A stretch of DNA of 64,000 nucleotides from Oligoflexia bacterium (GTDB lineage Bacteria > Bdellovibrionota > UBA1018): contig CAITVN010000210.1 of NCBI GenBank assembly GCA_903895855.1, positions 20,846-84,845 of the forward strand, given 5' to 3'. The notes under the pieces were generated by a model. The model worked only from the letters and a program-made list of their open reading frames with translations, searched no databases and had not been told where the DNA came from. The position numbers and the translations under genes were made by a program. This document shows positions 49,360-58,708 of the stretch, in pieces (the stretch's first letter is position 1; each line of letters opens with the position of its first letter).

Positions 49360-50409
49360 ATGTGGTTCACCTGGAATCGGCTAAAAGACGCCTACATTCC
49401 GGTTAGCTTTAAACAACTCCAACCGTCAGACTCACTAGCTTGCCCTCTCTTTCTGTTAGTGACTGAACGCTGCGAAACTGCCGACTATCGCGAACAAATG
49501 ATTCCTCTTCGAAATGTTGCAGAACCCCTTAGCGCACCCGAAATCGAAAGTCTTAAACTCAGCGGCGTCACTCACCTGTGGATCAGAAAAACCGACAAAC
49601 AGGTTTTTTTACGCAATCTGGGTGCAGACTGGATTACGCTGGCGCAAGGTAGCCTTCTCTCGTTTTCTCCGAGCGTCATTGAAAATATTTCGGACGAATC
49701 AGCGTTTCAATACCTATACAAAAAACTGCCTGAGCAAATGAGTTCATTGGCAGAAGATCATTGTTTTGCACTAATTGAAAAAAGAAGTTTTCCAAAAATC
49801 CTAGCTTCATTGCGCCGTACCTATCCAAATTTTGAAGAGTTTTTTTCATTGCTGCGTACCCAACCCGAAGCAAGCCATGGGTATCGGGTGGCAATTCTCT
49901 CAACCTCACTCATCAATTGCGTCACGAACACCCAAGAACACCAGAGTCCCGCCCTCATTTCAGAGCTTGCTCTAGCTGCGCTTTTTCACGATATCGGGGT
50001 CTCACAGCTGAATAGAGAATCAGCGACAACACCTTGGAAACGACTCTTGGGCCCACACCAAGACAATTACCGAAAACACGTTGAATACAGCCTTAAACTA
50101 TTGGGTGCTCTTGCCCCCGACTTGCCCAATCGAACCAAACAATGGATTTGGTCTCATCATGAGAAATTCGATGGCTCTGGCTACCCCGGAAAAAAATCGG
50201 GCTTTGACATCGACCAGTGGGCTCAGTTACTGAACCTTTGCAACCTCATCGACAACTTGATCACGGGCCGCTGGGATGGCATCACTAGAAATTTTAATTC
50301 AGCCATTCAAACTTTAAAAGTGATCGAACAAACTCCGAAAGTACCACCTGAATACCTAGCTCCGAGATTCACGCTCGGATTCTTAAGTTGGATTGGGCAA
50401 AACACCTAA
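49360..50409 (+). CDS. HD-GYP-type cyclic di-GMP phosphodiesterase-like protein
   Basis: 349 residues. The C-terminal domain has His173, HDIG (His210, Asp211), His240 and HHEKFDGSGYP (266-276), the HD-GYP layout for hydrolysis of cyclic di-GMP. The usual Lys after HDIG is Val213, which removes a conserved residue near the metal site, so activity or substrate may differ. The N-terminal 160 residues resemble the small input regions seen ahead of many HD-GYP proteins but match no known sensor. Directly coupled to the coiled-coil protein upstream. Confidence 0.82.
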   Translation: MWFTWNRLKDAYIPVSFKQLQPSDSLACPLFLLVTERCETADYREQMIPLRNVAEPLSAPEIESLKLSGVTHLWIRKTDKQVFLRNLGADWITLAQGSLLSFSPSVIENISDESAFQYLYKKLPEQMSSLAEDHCFALIEKRSFPKILASLRRTYPNFEEFFSLLRTQPEASHGYRVAILSTSLINCVTNTQEHQSPALISELALAALFHDIGVSQLNRESATTPWKRLLGPHQDNYRKHVEYSLKLLGALAPDLPNRTKQWIWSHHEKFDGSGYPGKKSGFDIDQWAQLLNLCNLIDNLITGRWDGITRNFNSAIQTLKVIEQTPKVPPEYLAPRFTLGFLSWIGQNT

Positions 50410-50425
50410 ACAAAATGCGATCAAC

Positions 50426-52498
50426 TCAAACTATCTGCTGTCTTAAACTCGCTACCCACTGAGATTCGGCTTTTTCGTCAAACGACAGCATCGCCAAATA
50501 GCGATCATCTAGAAGTGGAACAATCCAAAAACCAACAGCATTGTCAGTCACAAATAGGGGTGTTTCGGCGGGAGAATGGGCCAACTTCTCAGGTAATTTC
50601 TCAGGCAATTTCTCAGATATTTTCTGAGCGACTCTTTCAAACACTGAGGCTAGCTGACCGAGTTCATTGTCGTGACTGAGTTCGAAGGTGAACCTCACCG
50701 GTGGCAGCTTTTGTGAATTTGCAGCGGTTTTATCGGCCCTCCAGATTTCGAGTCTTCGACCACCCAGTCGAAACGACAACCAGGCGAGAGCGTGGGCCTT
50801 GGGATTGATCATGCCGTCTGCGTTCCACTCAGAAGATAACAACCGCATTTCAACGACTGAAACAGCTTTCGACTCACCTTGTGTTCCCGCAAGAGTCGAT
50901 TCAACATAAGTCAGGTAGTTAGTCGCTTTCACGGCTGTTTGTTCGCCTAACTCAGTGTCAGTACCCAACCAATCAAATAGCGAATTTTGAATCGAATCAA
51001 GAAACTCACCACCGTCATCGGGCTGACCAGCAAAATTGAAAACCCCATCAGAATTGAACTCAAATTTGACTTCTTCTTTATTAGTTGAATCGAAAAGCGA
51101 AAGTTTTGGATTATCACCCTCAAACTCCCACACATTCTTAGAAAATTTTGGTTTTTCGCCCTGATAAGCCCAAGTCTTTTCGTCACTGCCTTTGTTCCAA
51201 GTGACCGTGCCAAGTTTCTCTGGTCGCACCTCAAATGCCCAACGCTTTTCACCACGTGAAATCCACTCTCCTTGATCAGGAGGGGGGCCTACCGCAACCA
51301 CTTTTTTCTTACCAGTCGAAGACGCATTCTCAGTTTTTTCTGCGATAATCATCCAGGGGTCTTTACTAGTTTTAAGGGGTTCAGTTTTTTGAATCTTTTG
51401 CCCTCCTTTTACCCAGTGATTAAAGTCGGCTTGTAAACCAGGCTTGGTCGAGAGATTTTTGAGAGCGTCTAGATTCCAACTTTCTTCAATCAGCGGTAGC
51501 CAGGTTCGAGCTTGCTCTGAATCGAGCGAAACCCACAGTGTTTTGCTGGTGTCGTCTTTGGGTATACCTAAGTCAGTTTCAAATTTTGTACCGAGGTTGC
51601 GAGACATCTGAATGAACCCAAGCCAGGGATTGGCTGCTTGAAACCACCATTTTTGTTCAAACGGTTCTGGAGTTCTAGACCCTGAGAAAAACCAGCTTCC
51701 TTCTTCTTGATTTTTTTGTTTCAAATTCCATCGCCAAACCCGCTCGTATTTTCGATCGTTAGGCAACAGCTCAACAATTTCTGTTTGCGTCAATTCAACC
51801 CAACGTCCCCAGGCAAGCGATGGTCCAACGAGCTTGATAACCCAACAATCACCTTTGAATTCGACCCCACCTTTTTGCAATAACCAGTAATCAGAGAGAA
51901 TTCTAAATGACGCTTTTGGAATGATTTTCACCTGTGAAGCCAAGAGTGCCTTATTCGCCTCGGGCAACGTACCTACACTCTGGTTCTGTCGAAGCGCGCT
52001 TAGCTTTTGGGTGAGAACCTTGGTTTGATCAATGACTCTCTTGCGAACTCTCGCCAAAACTTCACGAATTTCTTGAGTCGAGACAAAGACGTCTTTTGCC
52101 CCGCGCGAAAGTAACCGGTCTGCCGATTGGGCCAACGCGTTTGATAAGAAAAACAAGAAACAGCTTTGATTTTTCAATTCGGCATTCGAAGTGAATTGAC
52201 CCAGTTTTTCAACCCAGAGTTGATGAGCTGAAAGGTCTGCTAGATAGATAATAGCAAGCGAAACCATTTCTTCTTTAGACGCTCGAAAAACGGCATCGCA
52301 CACACCTCCAGAATCAAGCCCTTTTATCAGCTGAACGCTCAACTTTTCACCCTCGGCTTGAACCGTGAGCGCATCAGTTAAAAGTGTCTGAATGTGGCCT
52401 GGCATTTGCTCATTAAAGAAAATTAATACTGAATCACTTCTCAGTATGGCTTCTTTTGAACTTTGTAAGATTTGTCCTGAAGCTGGCTGATCTGACAT
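50426..52498 (-). CDS. Large unknown protein with receiver-like N-terminus
   Basis: 690 residues, cytoplasmic. Residues about 20-150 (SVLIFFNEQMPGHIQTLLTDAL... SLAIIYLADLS... CFLFFLSN... LSRGAKDVFV) follow the alternating strand-helix pattern of response-regulator receivers but without a clear phospho-aspartate. The middle (200-560) is dominated by Trp-rich beta repeats such as GRWVELTQ, ERVWRWNLK, KWWFQAANPW and KTWAYQGEKPK. A region near the end has an EKLPEKLPEKL repeat. No family assigned. It is divergent from the TonB-like gene. Confidence 0.6.
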   Translation of the reverse strand: MSDQPASGQILQSSKEAILRSDSVLIFFNEQMPGHIQTLLTDALTVQAEGEKLSVQLIKGLDSGGVCDAVFRASKEEMVSLAIIYLADLSAHQLWVEKLGQFTSNAELKNQSCFLFFLSNALAQSADRLLSRGAKDVFVSTQEIREVLARVRKRVIDQTKVLTQKLSALRQNQSVGTLPEANKALLASQVKIIPKASFRILSDYWLLQKGGVEFKGDCWVIKLVGPSLAWGRWVELTQTEIVELLPNDRKYERVWRWNLKQKNQEEGSWFFSGSRTPEPFEQKWWFQAANPWLGFIQMSRNLGTKFETDLGIPKDDTSKTLWVSLDSEQARTWLPLIEESWNLDALKNLSTKPGLQADFNHWVKGGQKIQKTEPLKTSKDPWMIIAEKTENASSTGKKKVVAVGPPPDQGEWISRGEKRWAFEVRPEKLGTVTWNKGSDEKTWAYQGEKPKFSKNVWEFEGDNPKLSLFDSTNKEEVKFEFNSDGVFNFAGQPDDGGEFLDSIQNSLFDWLGTDTELGEQTAVKATNYLTYVESTLAGTQGESKAVSVVEMRLLSSEWNADGMINPKAHALAWLSFRLGGRRLEIWRADKTAANSQKLPPVRFTFELSHDNELGQLASVFERVAQKISEKLPEKLPEKLAHSPAETPLFVTDNAVGFWIVPLLDDRYLAMLSFDEKAESQWVASLRQQIV

Positions 52499-52561
52499 TT
52501 AGCCGATGCCCTTTCAATACCTATTCGGAATTTCTTTTAAACTCTGTTAGACTCACCCTAA

Positions 52562-53557
52562 ATGATGAGCAATAGGCTGGAAAATACAATCGATAATGAA
52601 CAGCCCAACCTAAAACTTTGGACAGCCGTCATATTTTTGACGATTCTCATTCATTTACTTTTCTTCTTTTCAAGTCCTTGGTTCGCTAAGCTTTCTGATT
52701 TTTTTCGAACCACCCAAGTTCGACCGATGCCCATTGAGACGATCGACATGAATAAGCTACAAGCCATGAGAAAAGGCCAAAAGCACTTGCTTGAAAATGA
52801 ACCCAAATCACTGCTCATTCAACCCGACGACCCAAAGGCCAAAAACGACACCAAGGTTCCTGAAAATTACCGTTACGAATCAAACCGCAATCAGACGGTT
52901 GAAAAAGAAATGAGATCGCGAAACTCTCAACTTCTGCCGACTCAAAACTCGGCGGCCTCATTACCTCAAAAACCAGTCGAGTCGAGCAAGGCCCCCGCGA
53001 AAACTAGCCCCAAACTTTCAGATCTGGGATTGAGCTATAAAGTTAAGCCTAAACCTCAAAAGCTCGCCGAACAGCCAGCTCGCCCACAAGAGCGCGTAAC
53101 CCCAGCGCCTGGCTCACGAGCCCAATCAGCGAACCAAACTTTACTCGACGATCAACTTGCAGAAGGCGACCAAAATTTACTGAACACCAAAGAGTCCGTT
53201 TATTATTCTTTTTATTCTCGAGTGTACGAAGCCATCGCACCACTTTGGGAGAGCTTAGCTCGAGACGTTCCACGTCGCCAACGCCTTCACATGGGCGACT
53301 ACGATACGGTGGCGGAAGTCGTGATCGACCTCGACGGTAATTTGGTCTCAACCCAGGTGCTACAGGGCTCAGGGGTTTACGAGTTTGATCAAGCCGCCAC
53401 ACAACCCTGGAAACGACTGAATCGGTTTCCGAATCCACCCAAAAAAATGGCTGAAGCAAAAGACGGTCTCGTTCATATGGTTTGGCGCTTTCGGTTTCGG
53501 GTAATGGAAGGATCACCTGTGCAGTTCATGCCGCCCGCTAGGTATACCCCTCAGTGA
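52562..53557 (+). CDS. TonB-like C-terminal protein
   Basis: 331 residues. One N-terminal helix (LKLWTAVIFLTILIHLLFFFSS), a long Pro/Lys/Gln-rich periplasmic linker (about 80-215), and a TonB_C-like domain from about 215 (VYYSFYSRVYEAIAPLWESLARDVPRR... AEVVIDLDGNLVSTQVLQGSGVYEFDQAA). It could energise an outer-membrane receptor or act in gliding/polarity machinery, where TonB-like proteins also occur. No ExbB/ExbD genes in the window. Confidence 0.75.
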   Translation: MMSNRLENTIDNEQPNLKLWTAVIFLTILIHLLFFFSSPWFAKLSDFFRTTQVRPMPIETIDMNKLQAMRKGQKHLLENEPKSLLIQPDDPKAKNDTKVPENYRYESNRNQTVEKEMRSRNSQLLPTQNSAASLPQKPVESSKAPAKTSPKLSDLGLSYKVKPKPQKLAEQPARPQERVTPAPGSRAQSANQTLLDDQLAEGDQNLLNTKESVYYSFYSRVYEAIAPLWESLARDVPRRQRLHMGDYDTVAEVVIDLDGNLVSTQVLQGSGVYEFDQAATQPWKRLNRFPNPPKKMAEAKDGLVHMVWRFRFRVMEGSPVQFMPPARYTPQ

Positions 53558-54615
53558 CAGTCAATGACTTCGACAAGTTCTGAATAGCTTCCTCGCCACT
53601 GAATTCGAGTTTTCTTTCGTTCAAGCGCTTGCTGATAAAGCGGGTCATAATATTCAGTCAATAGATAAGTAATCCAAGACTCGTGCGCTGTTTTCTGATC
53701 GAACTGCGGACTTTCAAAAGCTAAACTCAGTCGAACGGCCAACTCTTTTGCCCGAATCCCTCCAAGTCGTTTTGAAATTTTAACCACGTTCGCGAGATAA
53801 GTTTCTTTTAACTCAAGGGCGGCGCTCCCAGCATTCAACCGTTCTAATACGTACTCACTGAACAGGTGTTCAATGCGTTCTCGTAAGTCTACCTCGAGAA
53901 CATAGACCTGAGCTGCTTGCATCGCATTGTAAAGCGGCTCGGGAAGGGTCAGGCTCCCAATCATTCGCGATTCGTCTTCGAGCCAAAGCACCGGCTTACC
54001 CTCACCCTTTTTACGAGTAAACTTTTTCAGTTCAACTGCTAGCGCATTCTCAAAGTTCGCAACACTCGGCTGAGATCCCAATCCACCAAAAGCAGAGCCT
54101 CGGTGATTGGCTAACTTTTCAAGATCGAGGCAACCCATTCTTTTGATTAACTTCGTTTTCCCAACCCCAGTGACACCCGAAATGATTCGTATTTCACATT
54201 GTATTGGAATTTCGGCCAACCACTGAAGAAAAAGCGACCTTGCTGCTTTGTAGCCCCCCTCGAGTCGTTCGATCTGCAATCCGCAATCAGCTAGCCACTC
54301 TTGGGTGATTCGCGAGCGCTGCCCACCGCGAAAACAAGTGAGGTAATGATCAGAATTCGCCTTCATCATCTCACGCCATGCGGTCAGCTTTTGCTCTTTA
54401 TTCGAACCGCTGACCAAGTGATAACCGAGTTCAACGGCAGCTACCTGCCCTTTCATTTTATAACACGTACCGACCTGGGCTCGCTCATCGTCATTTAAAA
54501 TAGGCAAATTAACCGAGTTAGGAATACACCCGTTGCCGAACTCAATCGGTGCTCGCACATCTAGGCACTTGGCACCTCTGAGTAGTCGAACTTCGAATTC
54601 ATCGAGAGTAATCAA
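53551..54615 (-). CDS. mnmH: tRNA 2-selenouridine synthase
   Basis: 354 residues. An N-terminal rhodanese domain carries the catalytic Cys94 (YLTCFRGGQRS); the C-terminal part has a P-loop SGVTGVGKTKLI (146-157). The CFRGGQRS loop and GLGSQPSVANFENAL are typical of MnmH (SelU/YbbB), which replaces the sulfur of 2-thiouridine at tRNA position 34 with selenium from selenophosphate through a geranylated intermediate. It overlaps selD by 4 bases (ATGA), a tight two-gene operon. Confidence 0.95.
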   Translation of the reverse strand: MITLDEFEVRLLRGAKCLDVRAPIEFGNGCIPNSVNLPILNDDERAQVGTCYKMKGQVAAVELGYHLVSGSNKEQKLTAWREMMKANSDHYLTCFRGGQRSRITQEWLADCGLQIERLEGGYKAARSLFLQWLAEIPIQCEIRIISGVTGVGKTKLIKRMGCLDLEKLANHRGSAFGGLGSQPSVANFENALAVELKKFTRKKGEGKPVLWLEDESRMIGSLTLPEPLYNAMQAAQVYVLEVDLRERIEHLFSEYVLERLNAGSAALELKETYLANVVKISKRLGGIRAKELAVRLSLAFESPQFDQKTAHESWITYLLTEYYDPLYQQALERKKTRIQWRGSYSELVEVIDCH

Positions 54616-55718
54616 CGGGCAATGACCTCAATCAGTCGATTAGGCTCGTTTGCATCTTGAGCGCAAACCCGACCGATGCGAGAAGCGACGAGAAATTCTT
54701 TTCGAAGCGCCTGAAGTAATTGAGCTGACTGAGACGGGTCAACACTCAAAAGTAATCCGCCAGAGGTTTGCGGGTCGTGTAACAATTTCCAATCTATGGG
54801 CAACCCGGCAGACTCAAGAGTGCTCATTTTGCCCTGTTTTAGGCTCACCCAAGTCAAAGCATCTCGAGTGTACTCGTGATTGGTCTGATGAGCCTTTGTT
54901 AAAAAATCTTCGCGAAGCATCTCACGAGCTCTCGGCAAAATCGGCACCTCATCAAACTCAATTTGAAGCTTACACAGACTTGCTTTAGCCATCTGAAAGG
55001 CATGCCCTGATAATCCGAAACCGGTCACATCAGTTGCCGCGTGAATCGCCAACTTTGTTTGCGCATTCAAAATTAAACTCAAATCATTGAGTTTCGTCAT
55101 CGAATCATAGGCAGACTTCAAATCGTCTTCTGTCGAGCCGCCCCACTTCAAAGAAGCATTTAAAGTGCCCGTACCAATGGCCTTCGTTAAAATGAGGTCG
55201 TCGCCCACCCGGGCCCCTTGGTTCGTCCAAATAGCATTCGGGTGCACATAACCCGTTACCGATAATCCAAATTTTAAGGTTTCATCATCGATCGAATGCC
55301 CGCCAACGAGTGACACCTTGGCTTCAGCTAAAATGTCGCAAGCGCCTTGCAGCACTTCTTGAATCACTCGCGGTTCAAAAACATCGGTAGGAAACGCAAG
55401 AATCGCAAGCGCGGTTTTCGGCACTCCACCCATGGCGTAAACGTCACTTAGCGCATTGGCGGCCGCAATTTTTCCAAATAAATAAGGGGTGTCAACTGTG
55501 GGAGTAAAAAAATCAAGAGTTTGAACCAACGCCAACTCGTCGCTCACCTTGATGATCGCGGCATCATCGAAGTGATCGCCATCAATCAAAACATTAGAAT
55601 CTTTCGGCGGAAACCTGACCCCCGCTAAAATAGTACGAAGTTCACCGGCAGCTACTTTTGCAGCACAGCCCCCTTTTTTCACAGTCTGCGTGAGCCGAAT
55701 CACCGAGTTTGAATTCAT
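54612..55718 (-). CDS. selD: Selenide, water dikinase
   Basis: 368 residues. The N-terminal GGCAAK has Cys18 and Lys21 where the catalytic pair of SelD lies; the Cys is not selenocysteine. GDHFDDAAIIK, TLDFFTP and LVGGHSIDDE provide the ATP/metal site, and HDPQTSGGLLL is near the C-terminus. It makes selenophosphate from selenide and ATP. Coupled to mnmH, with no selA/selB or selenoprotein gene nearby, so its main use here is probably tRNA selenouridine. An AAGGTG ribosome site precedes the ATG. Confidence 0.96.
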   Translation of the reverse strand: MNSNSVIRLTQTVKKGGCAAKVAAGELRTILAGVRFPPKDSNVLIDGDHFDDAAIIKVSDELALVQTLDFFTPTVDTPYLFGKIAAANALSDVYAMGGVPKTALAILAFPTDVFEPRVIQEVLQGACDILAEAKVSLVGGHSIDDETLKFGLSVTGYVHPNAIWTNQGARVGDDLILTKAIGTGTLNASLKWGGSTEDDLKSAYDSMTKLNDLSLILNAQTKLAIHAATDVTGFGLSGHAFQMAKASLCKLQIEFDEVPILPRAREMLREDFLTKAHQTNHEYTRDALTWVSLKQGKMSTLESAGLPIDWKLLHDPQTSGGLLLSVDPSQSAQLLQALRKEFLVASRIGRVCAQDANEPNRLIEVIAR

Positions 55719-55763
55719 AAGAACACTTCACCTTTCATAATAACAAGTCACTGACTCGAATCG

Positions 55764-56357
55764 CTAAAACGAGTCAAAGTACCAGCCAGCTTGAATGACT
55801 GGGGTACCGTGAATTCCAGCACGTAACGATACCTGGTAAGCCACCTCAAAGTGCATGCCGGTGGTTGACACCCAATCCACTCCGGCAAGTAAATAAACTT
55901 GAGACCCTGACTGATCAAACCCTGATAAGGGCAGTGAGGTTGCCGACGGTTTGCCATCGGTGGTTTCAGAACTGATGTGAATAGATGAAAGCCCAAAACC
56001 ACAGGTCGGCGAAAAATCTTGTTTTGGCAAAAAACCACGCACCTCAACTCCGACCGTGGTACCATAGGTTTTCAAGGCCTCATCAGATCGATTCATGAAA
56101 CCGACCCCTCCAGAAAATCGCAAGAACTCTAAGAAATGATAACCCAAACTCACGCTCATGAGCGCAGGGTGCGGGGCCCCCAATAATCCGATATCAAACC
56201 CCAAACGCTTCGTGTCTTTGACACTCAAAACTTGATTGGCGGAGTTCGGCGAATCGAGTTCAGAAGCTTCGACAAATTCGGTCATCAGAAGCACTAAAGC
56301 AAAAAAATACAGCCCCCTGCGCCCCACACGAAAAACACTCGTCAAACTTGAGTTCAT
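55764..56357 (-). CDS. Small outer-membrane barrel-like protein
   Basis: 197 residues from the ATG at 56357, which overlaps the upstream gene stop (ATGA); the frame is open to 56366. Signal peptide FALVLLMTEFVEA. The mature domain has barrel-like strands (LMSVSLGYHFLEFLRFSGGVGFM, TTVGVEVRGFL, QVYLLAGVDWVS, TPVIQAGWYFDSF) and a C-terminal Phe, as recognised by the BAM complex. Coupled to the TPR lipoprotein. Confidence 0.65.
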   Translation of the reverse strand: MNSSLTSVFRVGRRGLYFFALVLLMTEFVEASELDSPNSANQVLSVKDTKRLGFDIGLLGAPHPALMSVSLGYHFLEFLRFSGGVGFMNRSDEALKTYGTTVGVEVRGFLPKQDFSPTCGFGLSSIHISSETTDGKPSATSLPLSGFDQSGSQVYLLAGVDWVSTTGMHFEVAYQVSLRAGIHGTPVIQAGWYFDSF

Positions 56358-57829
56358 GTCGGCCACCAGCCAATGAGTCGAAGCACGTCATTGGGGTCGA
56401 CACCCCATTCTTTAGTACCCCACTGAAGAACAGCTTTTGATTCTACCGCTCGATCGTCGCGCAAGCAGCGTAGCATCTGCTCATTCAAGGTTACTGATAA
56501 GGTCGCAGTGCTCTGCGCGGTGGCCTCGGCTGCCACACCAGCAGCACTGGCGCACATTTGGTCAATCCACTTCTGATGCAATTGTCCAACAAACTTCTTT
56601 GCCTCAACTTGAAGCTGTTCTTTTAGCCAATTTGAAGGTGCACGAAGCTCAGCGCGTTTTGGAGTCAAGCCGAGTGCCGGAATATTTTGACTGTGCTCGA
56701 CGCCCTCTTCATGAAGGTCGCTTGAATGAGAAGCCCCAACCGTAAGATCTTGAGCGTCGCCCAAAAGCGCATCTAACTGAATCGCCAGGGTGAGCGTTTG
56801 AGAGTGTTTCTTGCCATCAAACATTAACGTTTTCATTTCTCGTCGTTTCTTTGTTACGGGCACCCGTTCGACATGTTCAACCCACTGACCGTTCACCAGT
56901 TTCTTTTCTTTCTTATCTTCGTATTCGGTATAAGGCACTTCTTCTTCATACGCATGAGTTAGGCGAACAGGCTCAGTTTGGTGCGATGGTCGATAGGTTC
57001 CAGCCGAATCTATCTTCAGCACTCTTGTCGTGAGCGACTCGTACCACCCGGTTACACGAATACCCTGATTGATTTCTTCTTCTAGTGTGAAGGTGATGTC
57101 AGGAGGTAAACCCGCAGCCGGTTTATTCAAATGCACGGCGGTCACCGACCATTCTATTCGTTTTTTTCTTTGACCTGAGATTTTAGAAAAAGGTTCTTCT
57201 CCAAAATAACGACATGCCCGTTCTAAGAATTCAGTGTGATAAACCTGAGACTCCCAGAGAGTCTGAAGTCCTGCTGACTTCACTTCACTCACGCACCAAG
57301 ATCGCCCTTTTACTCTAGTCTTCTCACGAAGCGCTTGCCATTTAGCTTGGCCAGACGCCTGGGCTTTTTGAGAGTACAGTGGGTCGTACTTGACTAACGA
57401 AATTTCGGCCCCTAGCGGTTGATTGGCGGTTAAGCGTTCGTCGACTATTTTAGTTAAAAATTTGAGACCCCCATCGAGTTCTTCTTCTTGAGTGGTACCC
57501 GCAAGAACTGACGGCGGCATCTGCCATTCACCCTGTTTTTTTTGGCAACTCAGTAAGAAATCAAGTGCCATGAACTCATTACCAGAAAGCCGTGCCTTTC
57601 TCGCGTCGATCAGGATCTTATCTAGCAATTTTTCTCGCGATTTTTTTAAGCCTAAAACGGCTTCGACATTGTCAGGCTCTTTTTTGACTAAATTTTCGTA
57701 CATCTGTGAGGCTTCAACAAAATTTCCGGCCTCAAGCATCTCGTTGGCTTTTTTTAGCGGTGTCGAGCAAGCGCTTAAAGCGGTCACCCCAATCATGATC
57801 AACCCAATTCGCAATTTTCTTAAACTCAT
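56354..57829 (-). CDS. Lipoprotein with TPR-like N-terminus
   Basis: 491 residues. Signal MSLRKLRIGLIMIGVTALSAC ends in a lipobox. Residues 22-75 (KKANEMLEAGNFVEASQMYENLVKKEPDNVEAVLGLKKSREKL) form a tetratricopeptide-type hairpin. The remaining part is an uncharacterised beta-rich region with an interrupted EEEVPYTEYEDKKEKK segment. Coupled with a barrel-like gene, which hints at an outer-membrane complex. Confidence 0.7.
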   Translation of the reverse strand: MSLRKLRIGLIMIGVTALSACSTPLKKANEMLEAGNFVEASQMYENLVKKEPDNVEAVLGLKKSREKLLDKILIDARKARLSGNEFMALDFLLSCQKKQGEWQMPPSVLAGTTQEEELDGGLKFLTKIVDERLTANQPLGAEISLVKYDPLYSQKAQASGQAKWQALREKTRVKGRSWCVSEVKSAGLQTLWESQVYHTEFLERACRYFGEEPFSKISGQRKKRIEWSVTAVHLNKPAAGLPPDITFTLEEEINQGIRVTGWYESLTTRVLKIDSAGTYRPSHQTEPVRLTHAYEEEVPYTEYEDKKEKKLVNGQWVEHVERVPVTKKRREMKTLMFDGKKHSQTLTLAIQLDALLGDAQDLTVGASHSSDLHEEGVEHSQNIPALGLTPKRAELRAPSNWLKEQLQVEAKKFVGQLHQKWIDQMCASAAGVAAEATAQSTATLSVTLNEQMLRCLRDDRAVESKAVLQWGTKEWGVDPNDVLRLIGWWPT

Positions 57830-57917
57830 TACTCTATTTGTATTCTAGATTTGAGATCGTGAAAACCTCTGAAGTGGATGGCTCGTCTATTTTTTTAAGG
57901 TGGCGAGCATTGTGGGG

Positions 57918-58316
57918 TTAGATGCCCTCTAAAAATTCACATTGAATTTGCTCTAAAACAGAGAAATGCTGATCATTCGTTAGGAGAACTCCCCCCACCG
58001 ACATACAAGAAGCCGCTATCCAAATGTCGTTTATTGGAATGGGATTTCCCTTTTTCCGAAGAAACGCAAAAATATCTCCAAATTTTCGCGCCACATCCCG
58101 ATCAACGTTGATCAATTGAACGCCAAATTGGTCGACAAAATCATCGAGCCGTTTCAAGTTAGCTGCAAATCGATTGCCATGTCGAAAACCGTAGTACAGT
58201 TCGCCGTACACAATGGTGGGAAGAAAAAGGGTCGTAGCCCGCTCCACGAGCGAGAGCGCCTTCTCTTCACCGAGATCACAAAGACAATAGGCATTCGTAT
58301 CGAGCACCAATTTCAT
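57918..58316 (-). CDS. vapC: VapC-type PIN-domain toxin
   Basis: 132 residues from ATG 58316, whose ATGA overlaps the antitoxin stop; a GTG six bases earlier is less likely because AAGGA is optimally spaced for the ATG. The PIN acidic residues are in LVLDTNAY (Asp6), YGELYYG, INDIWIAA and LLTNDQHF. VapC toxins are Mg-dependent RNases cutting tRNA or rRNA. Second gene of a bicistronic toxin-antitoxin pair. Confidence 0.9.
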   Translation of the reverse strand: MKLVLDTNAYCLCDLGEEKALSLVERATTLFLPTIVYGELYYGFRHGNRFAANLKRLDDFVDQFGVQLINVDRDVARKFGDIFAFLRKKGNPIPINDIWIAASCMSVGGVLLTNDQHFSVLEQIQCEFLEGI

Positions 58317-58567
58317 TTCCACAGATCCTTATCAATTTCAGAGAAATCCCGAGTGGTTTTCTGAAAATCGCTGTAGTCTTGTCTCGACATTTTTCCAAAG
58401 AAACTTCGAATATCACGGTTAACTTTAGGAGAAGCCCCATTAAGGTGAAACGATTCTCTTAAAATATCTAAAACGACTAGGGTCTTAGTGACGTTGCGTT
58501 TTTTTGCCTCCTGCTGAATCGCATTTTCGATTTCAGGTGGCAGTTTTCGAATGCTGAGATGAGCCAT
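58313..58567 (-). CDS. vapB: Ribbon-helix-helix antitoxin for VapC
   Basis: 84 residues from the ATG at 58567, with an AAGGAG site at 58579-58584. The N-terminus MAHLSIRKLPPEIENAIQQEAKKRNVTKTLVVLDILRE is a ribbon-helix-helix DNA-binding fold, as in plasmid-stability (FitA/StbC-type) antitoxins; the C-terminus (SRQDYSDFQKTTRDF) is the likely toxin-neutralising tail. It would bind its own promoter, where a palindrome sits on the -10 box. Confidence 0.85.
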   Translation of the reverse strand: MAHLSIRKLPPEIENAIQQEAKKRNVTKTLVVLDILRESFHLNGASPKVNRDIRSFFGKMSRQDYSDFQKTTRDFSEIDKDLWK

Positions 58568-58589
58568 TTTGTACTTCACTCCTTACTGC

Positions 58590-58618
58590 ATCGTAACACG
58601 ATACGTAGTACACAGCAA
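58590..58618 (-). promoter_or_regulatory. vapBC promoter with operator
   Basis: On the minus strand TTGCTG (58613-58618) and TACGAT (58590-58595) are separated by exactly 17 bases. The palindrome ATCGT-AAC-ACGAT (58590-58602) covers the -10 box, a suitable antitoxin operator. Confidence 0.5.
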
Positions 58619-58708
58619 TAGTGACTGTTTAAGTAGTCAATTATTTAACTATACTGATTTTTTTTTCTAACTTATAACGACATTGCAAATCTGTTACTCA
58701 CTTCAACC

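Noticed and set aside
55748..56065. 105-codon minus-strand frame
   Set aside because: It overlaps the exported barrel-like gene in another frame and lacks any signal or start support.
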